A DNA stretch of 16,223 nucleotides from DASZTU01 sp035493835 (GCA_035493835.1 DATJHO010000173.1:1-16223); one strand, 5' to 3'; shown: positions 1 to 6,743, counted from the stretch's first letter. Notes: a model not told the origin generated them from the letters alone. Made by a program: numbers and translations.

Positions 1-1245
1 CTCGTCGACGATCTGGTGGATGACGTTGTCGGTCACCGTCTGCCAGTAGGGGGTGACGTTCCGATCCTCGGTCCCGTAGAAATTGGCCTTGCGGATCTCC
101 AGCGGATCCTTGCCGAGATCATAGGCGATGTCCTCGATCCAGCGCTCGCAGGCGACCATCCCCTGTGGTCCGCCAAAGCCCCGGAAAGCGGTGTTCGAGA
201 CGGTGTTGGTGTAAAGCGGCAGCGAGTTCACCCGCACGGCGGGGTAGAAATAGGCGTTGTCGCTGTGAAAGAGCGCCCGGTCGGTCACCGGTCCGGAGAG
301 GTCGGACGAAAAGCCGGCGCGCGCGCCATAAGTCGCCTCGACCGCCTCGATCCGGCCGTCTTCGTTGTAGCCGACATTGTAGTGGACCACGAAATCGTGC
401 CGCTTGCCGGTCGCGATCATGTCGTCGTCGCGATCGGGCCGGATTTTTACCGCGCGATTGAATTTCTTGGCCGCGAGCGCCGCGACGGCCGCGAAGAGAT
501 TGCCCTGCGTCTCCTTGCCGCCAAAACCGCCGCCCATCCGGCGTACGTTTACGGTGATGGCGTGCTGGTGGATGCCGAGCACGGCCGCGACCATTCCCTG
601 CACCTCGCTCGGGTGCTGTGTGGACGTGTGGAGGACCACGTCCTCGTCCTCGCCGGGAATGGCGAGGGAAATCTGCCCTTCGAGATAAAAATGATCCTGC
701 CCGCCGATGGCAATGCGACCGGTCACGTGGCGGGCGGCCTTGGCCATGCCGGCGGCGAGATCGCCGCGTTCGAGCTTCAGCGGCGAGGTGACGAGCTTGC
801 CGCCGGCCGCGATGGCCGCATCAACATCGAGCGCCGAAGGCATGTCCTCATAGCTCACCCGCGCAAGCTTGGTCGCCCGTCGCGCCGCGTCACGGCTTTC
901 GGCAATGACCGCGAACATCGGTTGGCCATAGAACTGCGCCAGGCCCGGCGCAAACACCGGCTCATCGTGCTGGTGCGAGGGACTGACGTCGTTGACACCC
1001 GGGATGTCGGCCCCGGTGAGCACCCCGACGACCCCGGGCGCCTTGCGCACGGCATCGAGATCGAGCTCGAGGATTTTCGCGTGCGCCCGCTCGGAGAGGC
1101 CGAGATAGGCATGAAGCGTGCCGACCGGCTCGACCATGTCGTCGATGTACTCGGCCTTGCCGGCGACGTGCTTGGGGCCGGAATCATGCGGGCGCGACGT
1201 GTGGAGCGGGGATTCGACCGGGACGATGGGTGATTGCTTGTTCAT
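1..1245 (-). CDS. xdhB: Xanthine dehydrogenase molybdopterin-binding subunit (XdhB), N-terminal 415 residues, runs off the left edge
   Basis: Large molybdenum-cofactor subunit of xanthine dehydrogenase, which oxidises hypoxanthine and xanthine to urate in the cytoplasm. The frame is open from ATG 1245 to base 1 (415 codons), so the C-terminal part lies outside the window. Visible family motifs are the glycine-rich RRMGGGFGGKET segment near residue 235 and FRGFGGPQG near residue 350; the arginine of the second motif positions substrate in characterised enzymes. The N-terminus (MNKQSPIVPVESPLHTSRPH) fits the family, and a GGGG stretch just upstream is a weak ribosome site. It lies 145 bases downstream of xdhA on the same strand, with a palindromic repeat between them. 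An xdhC chaperone gene would be expected beyond the left edge. The identification is secure; only the exact start is uncertain. Confidence 0.95.
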   Translation of the reverse strand, partial: MNKQSPIVPVESPLHTSRPHDSGPKHVAGKAEYIDDMVEPVGTLHAYLGLSERAHAKILELDLDAVRKAPGVVGVLTGADIPGVNDVSPSHQHDEPVFAPGLAQFYGQPMFAVIAESRDAARRATKLARVSYEDMPSALDVDAAIAAGGKLVTSPLKLERGDLAAGMAKAARHVTGRIAIGGQDHFYLEGQISLAIPGEDEDVVLHTSTQHPSEVQGMVAAVLGIHQHAITVNVRRMGGGFGGKETQGNLFAAVAALAAKKFNRAVKIRPDRDDDMIATGKRHDFVVHYNVGYNEDGRIEAVEATYGARAGFSSDLSGPVTDRALFHSDNAYFYPAVRVNSLPLYTNTVSNTAFRGFGGPQGMVACERWIEDIAYDLGKDPLEIRKANFYGTEDRNVTPYWQTVTDNVIHQIVDE

Positions 1246-1274
1246 CGGGCATCCCCGTCATAAGTGCGCGCTGC

Positions 1275-1375
1275 CACCCCTCTCCCATCCTCCCCCGCAA
1301 GGGGGGAGGTGGATTTTAGGCACGGCCCCGCCACAAGAAGCACCCTCCCCCCTGCGGGGAGGCATGGGGAGGGGG
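1275..1375. repeat. Intergenic palindromic repeat between xdhA and xdhB
   Basis: Two C/G-rich arms (about 1275-1311 and 1341-1375) are imperfect reverse complements. Each carries its own small hairpin of the form CTCCCCCGCAAGGGGGGAG. The same theme recurs at 2884-2976, 5939-6063 and 11769-11873, so this is one copy of a dispersed non-coding element. It fills most of the gap between two co-directional genes and would be transcribed as a stable stem-loop. I cannot assign it to a named repeat family. Confidence 0.8.
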
Positions 1376-1390
1376 TTTGCCGCAAGCGCA

Positions 1391-2857
1391 TCACGCCGCC
1401 CCCCTTTCCAACCGCTCGGCCGCGCCGGTGGTTTCGAGATGGAAGCGCCGGAGCAGGTTTTGGGCCACCAGCAGCCGGTATTCGGCCGAGGCGCGCATGT
1501 CGGTAATAGGCTGAAAATCCTCGGCGAAGGCGGGGAGCGCCGCTTCGATGCTTGCGGCAGTCCAGGGCTTTCCCACGAGCGCGGCTTCAACAGTCTTGGC
1601 CCGCTTGGGCGTCGCCGCCATGCCGCCGAAGGCGATGCGCACGGTTTGCACAAAACCATCGTCGCCGACGGCCACCCGGAATGCCCCGCACACGGCCGAA
1701 ATATCCTCGTCGCGGCGTTTTGTTATTTTGTAGACGGCAAACTGCTCGCCCTCGGGCAGCGCCGGGATGGTGATGCTCTCGACGAACTCGCCTGGGCGCC
1801 GATCCTGCTTGCCATAGGCGAGGAAAAAATCCTCAAGGGAGAGTTTGCGGCGCTCGGCCCCATGCCGGAGCACGATTTTTGCCCCCAGCGCGATGAGGGG
1901 CGGCGGGGTATCGCCGATGGGCGAACCGTTGGCGATATTGCCGCCGACGGTGCCCATGTTGCGGACCTGCTCGCCGCCGATGCGGTTCCAGAGATCGGCG
2001 AGTTGCGGGAAGCGGCGCACCAGCGCGGGCGCGGCATCTGTATAGGAGACGCCGGCCCCGAGCGTGATCGCGTCCTCGTTCTCCTCGATCCGCCGCAACT
2101 CCTCAAGGCCGCCGATAAAGACGAGCGGCCCGATGTCGCGCATGAATTTCGTCACCCACAGGCCCACATCGGTCGAGCCGGCGACGATGGTTGCAGCAGG
2201 CTCGCCAACGTAGAAGTCGGCGAAATCGTCGAGGGAGGCCGGGTTTACGATCCGGTCCTGCCCTTCTCCAAGCTCGACCCGGGCGCCGTCGCGAAAAGAC
2301 TTCAGCCGCTCGATGATGCGCTGGCGCTCGGCGACCAGCCGATCCTGCCCGAGGGCGCCATAGGTGGAGATCGCCTTGCCGGCGCGGACTATCGGGGCGT
2401 AGCCCGTGCAGCGGCAGAGATTGCCCTGCAGCGCGGTCTCGATTTCAACCGTCGAGGGATCCGGCTGCCGCATCCACAGGCCATAGAGCGACATGACGAT
2501 GCCCGGCGTGCAAAAACCGCACTGGCTGCCATGCTCGGCGACCATCGCCTGCTGCACCGGATGGAGTGCCCCGTCGGCATCCGCCAGATGCTCGACCGTC
2601 ACCACGTGGCAGCCATCGAGCGAGCCGACAAAGCGGATGCACGCGGTCACCGATTCGTAGACGAGCTCATCGCCCCTGAGCCGGCCGACCAGCACCGTGC
2701 AGGCGCCGCAATCGCCTTCCGCGCACCCCTCCTTGGAGCCGCGCAGCCGGCGGTCAAGCCGCAGATAATCCAGCAGCGTCGCGGTCGCGGAAATGTCGGT
2801 GACCTCGACCTCGCGGTCATTGAGGAGGAAGCGGATGCTGTTGCGGATGGCTGGCAT
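1391..2857 (-). CDS. xdhA: Xanthine dehydrogenase small subunit (XdhA), FeS and FAD domains, 488 aa
   Basis: Electron-transfer subunit that passes electrons from the XdhB molybdenum centre through two [2Fe-2S] clusters to FAD and NAD+. The plant-type ferredoxin domain has Cys45, Cys50, Cys53 and Cys73 (GCAEGDCGACTV). The second cluster domain has Cys113, Cys116, Cys148 and Cys150 (QCGFCTPG and NLCRCTG). A CO-dehydrogenase-type FAD domain follows, with TIVAGSTDVG at 223-232 and a GTVGGNIANGSPIGDTPP segment near 290-310. The frame is open further upstream, but ATG 2857 is chosen because a strong AGGAGG (2863-2868) lies 5 bases before it and the ferredoxin fold begins right after; the upstream extension reads through a palindromic repeat. 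It sits between uraH and xdhB in a leftward operon. Confidence 0.96.
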   Translation of the reverse strand: MPAIRNSIRFLLNDREVEVTDISATATLLDYLRLDRRLRGSKEGCAEGDCGACTVLVGRLRGDELVYESVTACIRFVGSLDGCHVVTVEHLADADGALHPVQQAMVAEHGSQCGFCTPGIVMSLYGLWMRQPDPSTVEIETALQGNLCRCTGYAPIVRAGKAISTYGALGQDRLVAERQRIIERLKSFRDGARVELGEGQDRIVNPASLDDFADFYVGEPAATIVAGSTDVGLWVTKFMRDIGPLVFIGGLEELRRIEENEDAITLGAGVSYTDAAPALVRRFPQLADLWNRIGGEQVRNMGTVGGNIANGSPIGDTPPPLIALGAKIVLRHGAERRKLSLEDFFLAYGKQDRRPGEFVESITIPALPEGEQFAVYKITKRRDEDISAVCGAFRVAVGDDGFVQTVRIAFGGMAATPKRAKTVEAALVGKPWTAASIEAALPAFAEDFQPITDMRASAEYRLLVAQNLLRRFHLETTGAAERLERGAA

Positions 2858-2862
2858 CAGAG

Positions 2863-2868
2863 CCTCCT
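2863..2868 (-). promoter_or_regulatory. Ribosome binding site that fixes the xdhA start
   Basis: A perfect AGGAGG on the minus strand, 5 bases from ATG 2857. The open frame extends upstream to 3019, so this site decides in favour of the shorter product. Confidence 0.8.
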
Positions 2869-2883
2869 CATCCGGCGCTGCGC

Positions 2884-2976
2884 GCCACCTTCTCCCGCAA
2901 GGGGAGAAGGAAAAAGCCGCGCCGCAGCTCCCCTCTGCCCTTGCGGGAGAGGGTGCCGGCAGGCGGGTGAGGGGGA
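2884..2976. repeat. Intergenic palindromic repeat between uraH and xdhA
   Basis: The left arm (about 2884-2910, with a TTCTCCCGCAAGGGGAGAA hairpin) and the right arm (about 2929-2957) are imperfect inverted copies. The tail GCCGGCAGGCGGGTGAGGGG resembles the end of the copy at 5939-6063. It belongs to the same family as 1275-1375 and again occupies an intra-operon gap. Confidence 0.75.
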
Positions 2977-2990
2977 AGCCGCGAGTTGCA

Positions 2991-3347
2991 TCAGCTCCCC
3001 CGATACGTCGAATAAGCATAGGGCGAGACCAGCAGCGGCACGTGGTAGTGCTCGTCTTCGCTGATGAGGAAGCGCACCGGCACCTTGTCGAGGAACGGTT
3101 TGCCGCTGGAGGGCGACAGGCGGGCGAAATAGGGGCCGACGTGAAAGATCAACTCGAACGTCCCCTGCCCCCAGCGGCCCTCGCCGAGCAACGGCGCATC
3201 GACGCGGCCGTCGGCATTGGTCTCGACAGTCGCCACATGATGCGTGTGGTCGCCGTGCACCATCAGCAGATCGATGCGCATGCCTGCCGCGGGCTTGCCG
3301 TGCATGGTATCGAGAACGTGGGTCGTAAGTTGTCCGGAACCCGACAT
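2991..3347 (-). CDS. uraH: 5-hydroxyisourate hydrolase (UraH), 118 aa
   Basis: Hydrolyses 5-hydroxyisourate, the product of urate oxidation, to OHCU, which UraD then decarboxylates to S-allantoin. It is a transthyretin-fold enzyme that normally works as a tetramer in the cytoplasm. Family signatures are clear: LTTHVLDT near the N-terminus with catalytic His10, Arg48 in the NADGR motif, and the C-terminal block HYHVPLLVSPYAYSTYRGS ending in the diagnostic YRGS tetrapeptide at 115-118. Length is normal for the family. The start ATG 3347 has a GGTGAG site a few bases upstream. It is the first gene of the leftward uraH-xdhA-xdhB group and is divergent from puuE-uraD, which takes the next step of the pathway. 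The identification is very secure. Confidence 0.97.
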   Translation of the reverse strand: MSGSGQLTTHVLDTMHGKPAAGMRIDLLMVHGDHTHHVATVETNADGRVDAPLLGEGRWGQGTFELIFHVGPYFARLSPSSGKPFLDKVPVRFLISEDEHYHVPLLVSPYAYSTYRGS

Positions 3348-3391
3348 TTGCTCACCCTGCCCATTTTTGGCGCTGCCAATGCAACTGCCCA

Positions 3392-3420
3392 GATATTGCT
3401 CTAGCCGCGACTATTGACAA
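3392..3420 (-). promoter_or_regulatory. Candidate sigma70-type promoter for uraH-xdhA-xdhB
   Basis: On the minus strand a TTGTCA -35 (3415-3420) is followed by a 17-base spacer and a weak AATATC -10 (3392-3397), about 45 bases before the uraH start. The -10 matches consensus poorly, so this is a candidate only. Confidence 0.35.
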
Positions 3421-3445
3421 AAATTCGCCGCGTTCCAAGGGGGGC

Positions 3446-3455
3446 AATGGCCATT
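3446..3455. promoter_or_regulatory. Short palindrome in the uraH/puuE divergent region, possible operator
   Basis: AATGGCCATT is a perfect 10-bp palindrome lying between the two candidate promoters of the divergent purine genes. No regulator gene is present in the window to link to it, so the operator role is inference from position alone. Confidence 0.25.
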
Positions 3456-3484
3456 TTTTACCAACCGGTCGAAATTTGGGCCCC

Positions 3485-3513
3485 TTGTGCCCCCTCGCGC
3501 CTGCTGCATAAAA
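3485..3513 (+). promoter_or_regulatory. Candidate promoter for puuE-uraD
   Basis: TTGTGC (3485-3490) is followed 16-17 bases later by CATAAA/ATAAAA (3507-3513). This would start transcription near 3520, about 80 bases before the puuE-uraD start codon. The match to sigma70 consensus is moderate. Confidence 0.35.
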
Positions 3514-3521
3514 GAGTCTAG

Positions 3522-3567
3522 GCGCATCGCAACGAAGCGGACACCATTTTAACGCTTGCGGATGCGC
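3522..3567 (+). other. Stem-loop in the puuE-uraD leader
   Basis: GCGCATCGCAA (3522-3532) pairs with TTGC-G-GATGCGC (3556-3567), giving 11 base pairs with one bulged G and a 23-base loop. If transcription starts near 3520, this hairpin forms at the extreme 5' end of the mRNA, 32 bases before the start codon. It could stabilise the mRNA or be a protein-binding site; the function is unknown. Confidence 0.45.
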
Positions 3568-3599
3568 AATTTATCCGAGGCTCTCCCGAGGCGTTTTCG

Positions 3600-5018
3600 A
3601 TGCGTTACCCGCGCGATATGCAAGGCTACGGCCAAAACCCGCCCTTCGCCAACTGGCCCGGCGGCGCCCACATCGCCGTCCAGTTCGTGCTGAACTACGA
3701 GGAGGGCGGCGAAAACAATATTCTGCACGGCGATCAGGGCTCTGAGGCGTTCCTCGCCGATGTGATCGGCGCGGCGCCCTGGCCCGGCCAGCGCCACTGG
3801 AACATTGAATCCATGTACGAATACGGTGCCCGCGCCGGCTTCTGGCGGCTGCACCGGCTGTTCACGCAATATGATATCCCCGTCACCATATATGGCGTTG
3901 CCACCGCCTTCGCCCGCTCGCCGGCGCAAGTGCAGGCAATGCTCGATGCCGATTGGGAAATCGCCTCGCACGGTTACAAATGGGTCGAGCACAAGGACAT
4001 GCCCGCCGATATCGAGCGGCACCAGATCGCCGAAGCGATCCGCCTCCATGCCGTGGCGACCGGCCAGCGCCCATTCGGCTGGTATACCGGCCGCTCCTCG
4101 CTCAACACCGTCGATCTGGTCTCGGAGGAAGCCGGCTTCGAGTATGTTTCGGATACCTATGACGACGACCTGCCCTATTGGCGTCCGCACAAAGGTCGGC
4201 CGCAGCTCATCATTCCCTATACGCTGGCGGCCAACGACATGCGGTTCGTCACCGCGTCGGGCTTTGCCAATGGCGAGGAATTTTTCCAGCTGCTGAAGGA
4301 TTCTTTCGACTGCCTCTATGAGGAGGGCCGGGCCGGCTCGCCGAAGATGATGTCGGTGGGCCTTCACTGCCGGCTGGTTGGCCAACCCGGCCGCTTCATG
4401 GGGCTAAAACGCTTCATCGATTACATCCGCGGCTTCGACAAGGTCTGGACGCCCAGGCGCATCGACGTCGCCCGCCACTGGGCCCAGGAGCATCCCTACC
4501 GGCGGCCCGCGCTCATTCCATCCCAAATGGATCGGACGGAATTCGTCGAGCGCTTCGGCTCGATCTTTGAGCATTCGCCGTGGATCGCCGAACGCGCCTT
4601 CGATGGCGAGCTTGGCCTTGCCAACGACACCGCTACGGGGCTCCACTTCGCGCTGCGCTCGCAATTCCGCATGGCGAGCGAGGCCGAACAACTCGCGGTG
4701 CTGCGCGCCCATCCGGACCTCGCCGGCAAGCTTGCCGCCGCCAAGAAGCTGACGGAGGCTTCCACAGCCGAACAGGCCTCGGCCGGGCTCGACGTGCTCT
4801 CCGACCAAGAGCGGGAACAGTTCACCCACCTCAACGGCGCCTATGTGCAGAAATTCGGCTTCCCCTTTATCATCGCGGTCCGCGATCACACCAAGGCCGA
4901 GATCTTGCACGCCTTCGAGCAGCGGCTCGGCAATAGTTTTGAGACGGAAGTGCTGACGGCCAGCAAGCAGGTCGAACGCATCGCGCTGCTGCGGCTGAGG
5001 GCGATTTTGGGGGAGTAA
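3600..5018 (+). CDS. puuE-uraD: Bifunctional allantoinase (PuuE) / OHCU decarboxylase (UraD) fusion, 472 aa
   Basis: Residues 1 to about 305 are a PuuE-type, metal-independent allantoinase of the polysaccharide-deacetylase (NodB-like) fold, which opens allantoin to allantoate. Typical segments are YPRDMQGYG (3-11), FVLNYEEGGE (29-38), SHGYKW (123-128) and GRSSLNT (164-170). Residues about 310-472 form a complete UraD domain: GSIFEHSPWIAERAF (320-334), RAHPDLAGK with the expected catalytic His371, and NGAYVQKFGFPFI (412-424). The order is reversed relative to the pathway, since UraD acts before PuuE. Such fusions are known in proteobacteria. ATG 3600 matches the usual PuuE N-terminus and has GAGG 9 bases upstream. 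The gene is divergent from uraH-xdhAB and supplies the steps after UraH. No frameshift separates the domains. Confidence 0.95.
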   Translation: MRYPRDMQGYGQNPPFANWPGGAHIAVQFVLNYEEGGENNILHGDQGSEAFLADVIGAAPWPGQRHWNIESMYEYGARAGFWRLHRLFTQYDIPVTIYGVATAFARSPAQVQAMLDADWEIASHGYKWVEHKDMPADIERHQIAEAIRLHAVATGQRPFGWYTGRSSLNTVDLVSEEAGFEYVSDTYDDDLPYWRPHKGRPQLIIPYTLAANDMRFVTASGFANGEEFFQLLKDSFDCLYEEGRAGSPKMMSVGLHCRLVGQPGRFMGLKRFIDYIRGFDKVWTPRRIDVARHWAQEHPYRRPALIPSQMDRTEFVERFGSIFEHSPWIAERAFDGELGLANDTATGLHFALRSQFRMASEAEQLAVLRAHPDLAGKLAAAKKLTEASTAEQASAGLDVLSDQEREQFTHLNGAYVQKFGFPFIIAVRDHTKAEILHAFEQRLGNSFETEVLTASKQVERIALLRLRAILGE

Positions 5019-5031
5019 TTCAAACCCCACC

Positions 5032-5097
5032 TCATGGTGAGCTTGTCGAACCATGGTCAGGGGCAGGAGACCTCGTGGTTCGACAAGCTCACCATGA
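5032..5097. repeat. Perfect 22-bp inverted repeat after puuE-uraD
   Basis: The arms 5032-5053 and 5076-5097 are exact reverse complements (core GGTGAGCTTGTCGAACCA) around a 22-base loop. In translation the element gives peptides such as LVEP and MVRQAHHE, which recur as spurious ORF fragments in many alphaproteobacterial genomes, so I read it as a dispersed intergenic repeat. It begins 13 bases after the puuE-uraD stop and would form a very stable hairpin, which may limit read-through. There is no U-tract. Confidence 0.85.
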
Positions 5098-5213
5098 AGT
5101 GTTGCGTCTGCGGCGACAGCTCTTGCGGCTTTCCGCGCACTTGCGCACCGGGCCATCACCGGGTTACGCCAAGTGTCGAAATCCAGACCGGGGCGACGAT
5201 GGGCGAAGGCGAA

Positions 5214-5897
5214 ATGTACGATCTTTATATCGGCAACAAGAACTACTCGTCCTGGTCGCTCAGGCCCTGGGTGCTGATGAAGGAACTCGAAATTCCCTTC
5301 AAGGAGACGCTCGTCCCGTTTTCGTCGACCCGGCACGAGGACTATGTGAAGTTCTCGCCCAGCGGCAAGGTGCCTTGCCTCGACGACCATGGCACGGTGG
5401 TGTGGGACTCGCTGGCCATCACCGAGTATCTCGCCGAACGCTATGGCCGCGTCTGGCCGCTTGATCCGGAGGCGCGCGCCTTTGCCCGCTGCGCCGCGGC
5501 CGAAATGCATTCCGGCTTTTCGGCGCTGCGCAGCGCCTGCACCATGAATTGCGGCGTGCGCGTCGAGATGACGGAAAAATCGCCGGCACTGCTCGCCGAC
5601 CTTGCCCGCATCGCCGAACTCTGGGCCGAGGGGATCAGGCGCTTCGGCGGCCCGTTCCTCGCCGGTAAGCGCTTTACTGCCGCCGACGCCTTCTTCTGCC
5701 CGGTTGCGTTCCGGGACCAGAGCTACGGTCTCTTTGAGCAGGGTCCGGCGCTCGACTATGTGGGGCGGCTGCTGGCTCTCCCCGCCATGCAGGACTGGTA
5801 CAAGTCAGCGCTGGCCGAGGCCTGGCGCTGGCCCTCGAGCGAAGCGGACGCGCAAAAGGCCGGCCGCGTCACCGCCGACATGCGGGCGACTGCCTGA
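5214..5897 (+). CDS. Glutathione S-transferase family protein, 227 aa
   Basis: A soluble GST with an N-terminal thioredoxin-like domain and a C-terminal helical domain. The N-terminus YIGNKNYSSWSLRPWVLM (5-22) is typical of one bacterial GST group; Ser12 or Ser13 is the likely glutathione-activating residue. KVPCL (52-56) carries the cis-proline at Pro54, and WDSLAITEYL (64-73) holds the glutathione gamma-glutamyl-binding Asp-Ser pair. In the C-terminal half, FTAADAFFCPV (154-164) is the conserved N-capping/hydrophobic-staple region. The frame is open from 5034, but that extension is translated palindrome, so ATG 5214 with AAGGCGA just upstream is preferred; ATG 5199 is an alternative. The substrate is unknown. 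Its place after the purine genes does not prove a role in that pathway. Confidence 0.88.
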   Translation: MYDLYIGNKNYSSWSLRPWVLMKELEIPFKETLVPFSSTRHEDYVKFSPSGKVPCLDDHGTVVWDSLAITEYLAERYGRVWPLDPEARAFARCAAAEMHSGFSALRSACTMNCGVRVEMTEKSPALLADLARIAELWAEGIRRFGGPFLAGKRFTAADAFFCPVAFRDQSYGLFEQGPALDYVGRLLALPAMQDWYKSALAEAWRWPSSEADAQKAGRVTADMRATA

Positions 5898-5938
5898 GTT
5901 CGGGACCAGACTTCGGTCGGGATGACGGCTCGTGTGGG

Positions 5939-6063
5939 AGGCTACCCCTCACCCTAACCCTCTCCCCAGAGGGGCGAGGGGACGACGGAGCCGCAAGTAC
6001 GCCGCAGAAGCCCCCTCACCCCTCTGGGGAGAGGGCGGCCGGCAGGCCGGTGAGGGGTAGCCT
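5939..6063. repeat. Large intergenic inverted repeat after the GST gene
   Basis: The arms 5939-5981 and 6012-6063 are inverted copies with the outer sequence AGGCTACCCCTCAC matched exactly. About 24 inner bases match with one difference, and the right arm carries an extra GCCGGCAGGCCGG stretch. Each arm also holds its own small hairpin (CCCTCTCCCCAGAGGG). The inner part and tail resemble 2884-2976 and 1275-1375, so this is a larger member of that family. Just upstream, 5898-5926 holds a degenerate GGTCGGGATGACG end of another repeat type (compare 11917-12008). Confidence 0.85.
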
Positions 6064-6119
6064 CGGCGGCTGTCCCCTTTGAAGCAAGTCCCGTTCTTCG
6101 AGCACCACAGTCGCCGTTC

Positions 6120-6223
6120 GCCGGCGCGCTTAGGGCTGGGAACGGCATTGCCCGACAAGTGAAGCTGGCGTCTGCCTCAGTCCGGTGAGACCCGGCCGCC
6201 TTCCCAGCCCTAAGCGCGCCGGC
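6120..6223. repeat. Perfect 23-bp inverted repeat with a 58-base loop
   Basis: The arms 6120-6142 and 6201-6223 are exact reverse complements (core GCGCTTAGGGCTGGGAA) around a 58-base centre. I see no coding sequence or transposase here. It differs in sequence from the neighbouring repeat and ends 32 bases before an EcfG-type promoter. The gene-free stretch 5898-6329 therefore consists of repeats plus one promoter. Confidence 0.85.
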
Positions 6224-6254
6224 TTAGGCCCATCCCCCAAATTACCTACCCTGC

Positions 6255-6279
6255 GGAACCAAGTTTCCGTTACCCCGTT
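6255..6279 (+). promoter_or_regulatory. EcfG-dependent general stress promoter (51-aa membrane peptide and DUF3309 genes)
   Basis: GGAAC (6255-6259), a 16-base spacer, then CGTT (6276-6279): an exact match to the alphaproteobacterial EcfG consensus. Predicted transcription start is near 6286, about 44 bases before ATG 6330. The cognate sigma factor gene is at 9964-10533 in this window. Confidence 0.8.
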
Positions 6280-6329
6280 GTTTCAGCACGCGCAATCACG
6301 CGCTTTGCCAATAAATAACGGGCTTGAAA

Positions 6330-6485
6330 ATGAATCACCAGGTGATTGCGCTTGCTCGCTCCAACAGTGGAAGAGCAGCCAGAGAGACCGCCAACCTTCG
6401 CAGCAACCTGGTAATGGCATTGATCTCCGCTGCTGCCATCCTACTGGTGGCGGCCACGGTGCTTAGCCGGATGGCCGCGGCCTGA
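6330..6485 (+). CDS. Small single-pass membrane peptide, 51 aa, unrecognised
   Basis: An open frame from ATG 6330 to TGA 6485. Residues 1-26 are polar and basic (four arginines between 10 and 24), followed by one hydrophobic span of about residues 27-45 (LVMALISAAAILLVAATVL) and a short SRMAAA tail. The layout suggests a single-pass inner-membrane peptide with a basic N-terminal side facing the cytoplasm. I do not recognise the family. It is supported mainly by position: it follows an exact EcfG promoter and precedes the DUF3309 gene by 37 bases on the same strand. No strong ribosome site is visible, only GGG about 10 bases upstream. If it is not a gene, the EcfG promoter would serve the DUF3309 gene with a longer leader. 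Confidence 0.6.
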   Translation: MNHQVIALARSNSGRAARETANLRSNLVMALISAAAILLVAATVLSRMAAA

Positions 6486-6522
6486 ATGATCGCCCGGAGT
6501 TCAGCGGCAACGAGGAAAACCA

Positions 6523-6678
6523 ATGCTCAGTACCATCCTCATTATTATCCTTATCCTTTTGCTGATCGGCGCCTTTCCGCGGTGGGGCTACTCCCGAGCC
6601 TGGGGTCCCTATCCATCCGGAATTCTTGGCGTCGTGCTCGTAATCGTCATCATACTCGCACTGTTGGGACGATTGTGA
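6523..6678 (+). CDS. DUF3309-family small membrane protein, 51 aa
   Basis: A very short hydrophobic protein with the recognisable DUF3309 layout: first membrane span MLSTILIIILILLLIGAF, a central W/Y/P-rich turn (PRWGYSRAWGPYPSG), and a second span (ILGVVLVIVIILALLGRL) that ends the protein. The family is common in proteobacteria and its function is not established. AGGAAA lies about 6 bases before ATG 6523, a good ribosome site. It lies 37 bases after the 51-aa membrane peptide and is probably co-transcribed from the EcfG promoter at 6255, making it a likely general-stress output gene. A 13-bp stem-loop follows the stop codon. Recognition is by sequence pattern only. Confidence 0.85.
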   Translation: MLSTILIIILILLLIGAFPRWGYSRAWGPYPSGILGVVLVIVIILALLGRL

Positions 6679-6684
6679 GCATCC

Positions 6685-6717
6685 AGCGGGCCGGTGGTCG
6701 CCCCCCACTGGTCCGCT
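6685..6717 (+). terminator. Stem-loop after the DUF3309 gene, possible terminator
   Basis: AGCGGGCCGGTGG (6685-6697) pairs with CCACTGGTCCGCT (6705-6717): 13 base pairs including two G-T wobbles, around a 7-base loop. It begins 6 bases after the stop codon. Only a short T run follows (CCCCTTT), so termination may be partial. It separates the 6255 transcript from the next EcfG promoter at 6744. Confidence 0.5.
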
Positions 6718-6743
6718 GCCCCTTTCCGGGCCGTCGCCCATCC

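Noticed and set aside
16..1233. Plus-strand open frame of 405 codons across xdhB
   Set aside because: It is the antisense shadow of XdhB, which shows the GGGFGG and FRGFGGPQG motifs.
1118..3064. Long plus-strand open frame across xdhA
   Set aside because: It is antisense to XdhA, whose cysteine motifs and ribosome site leave no doubt, and it reads through two palindromic repeats.
3414..3419. Perfect TTGACA on the plus strand in the purine divergent region
   Set aside because: No -10-like sequence lies 16-18 bases downstream (AAGGGG at the expected place), so it is not a convincing promoter for puuE-uraD.
5034..5213. N-terminal extension of the GST frame
   Set aside because: It is translation of the 22-bp inverted repeat and flanking DNA (VSLSNHG, SWFDKLTMK) and is not part of the GST fold.
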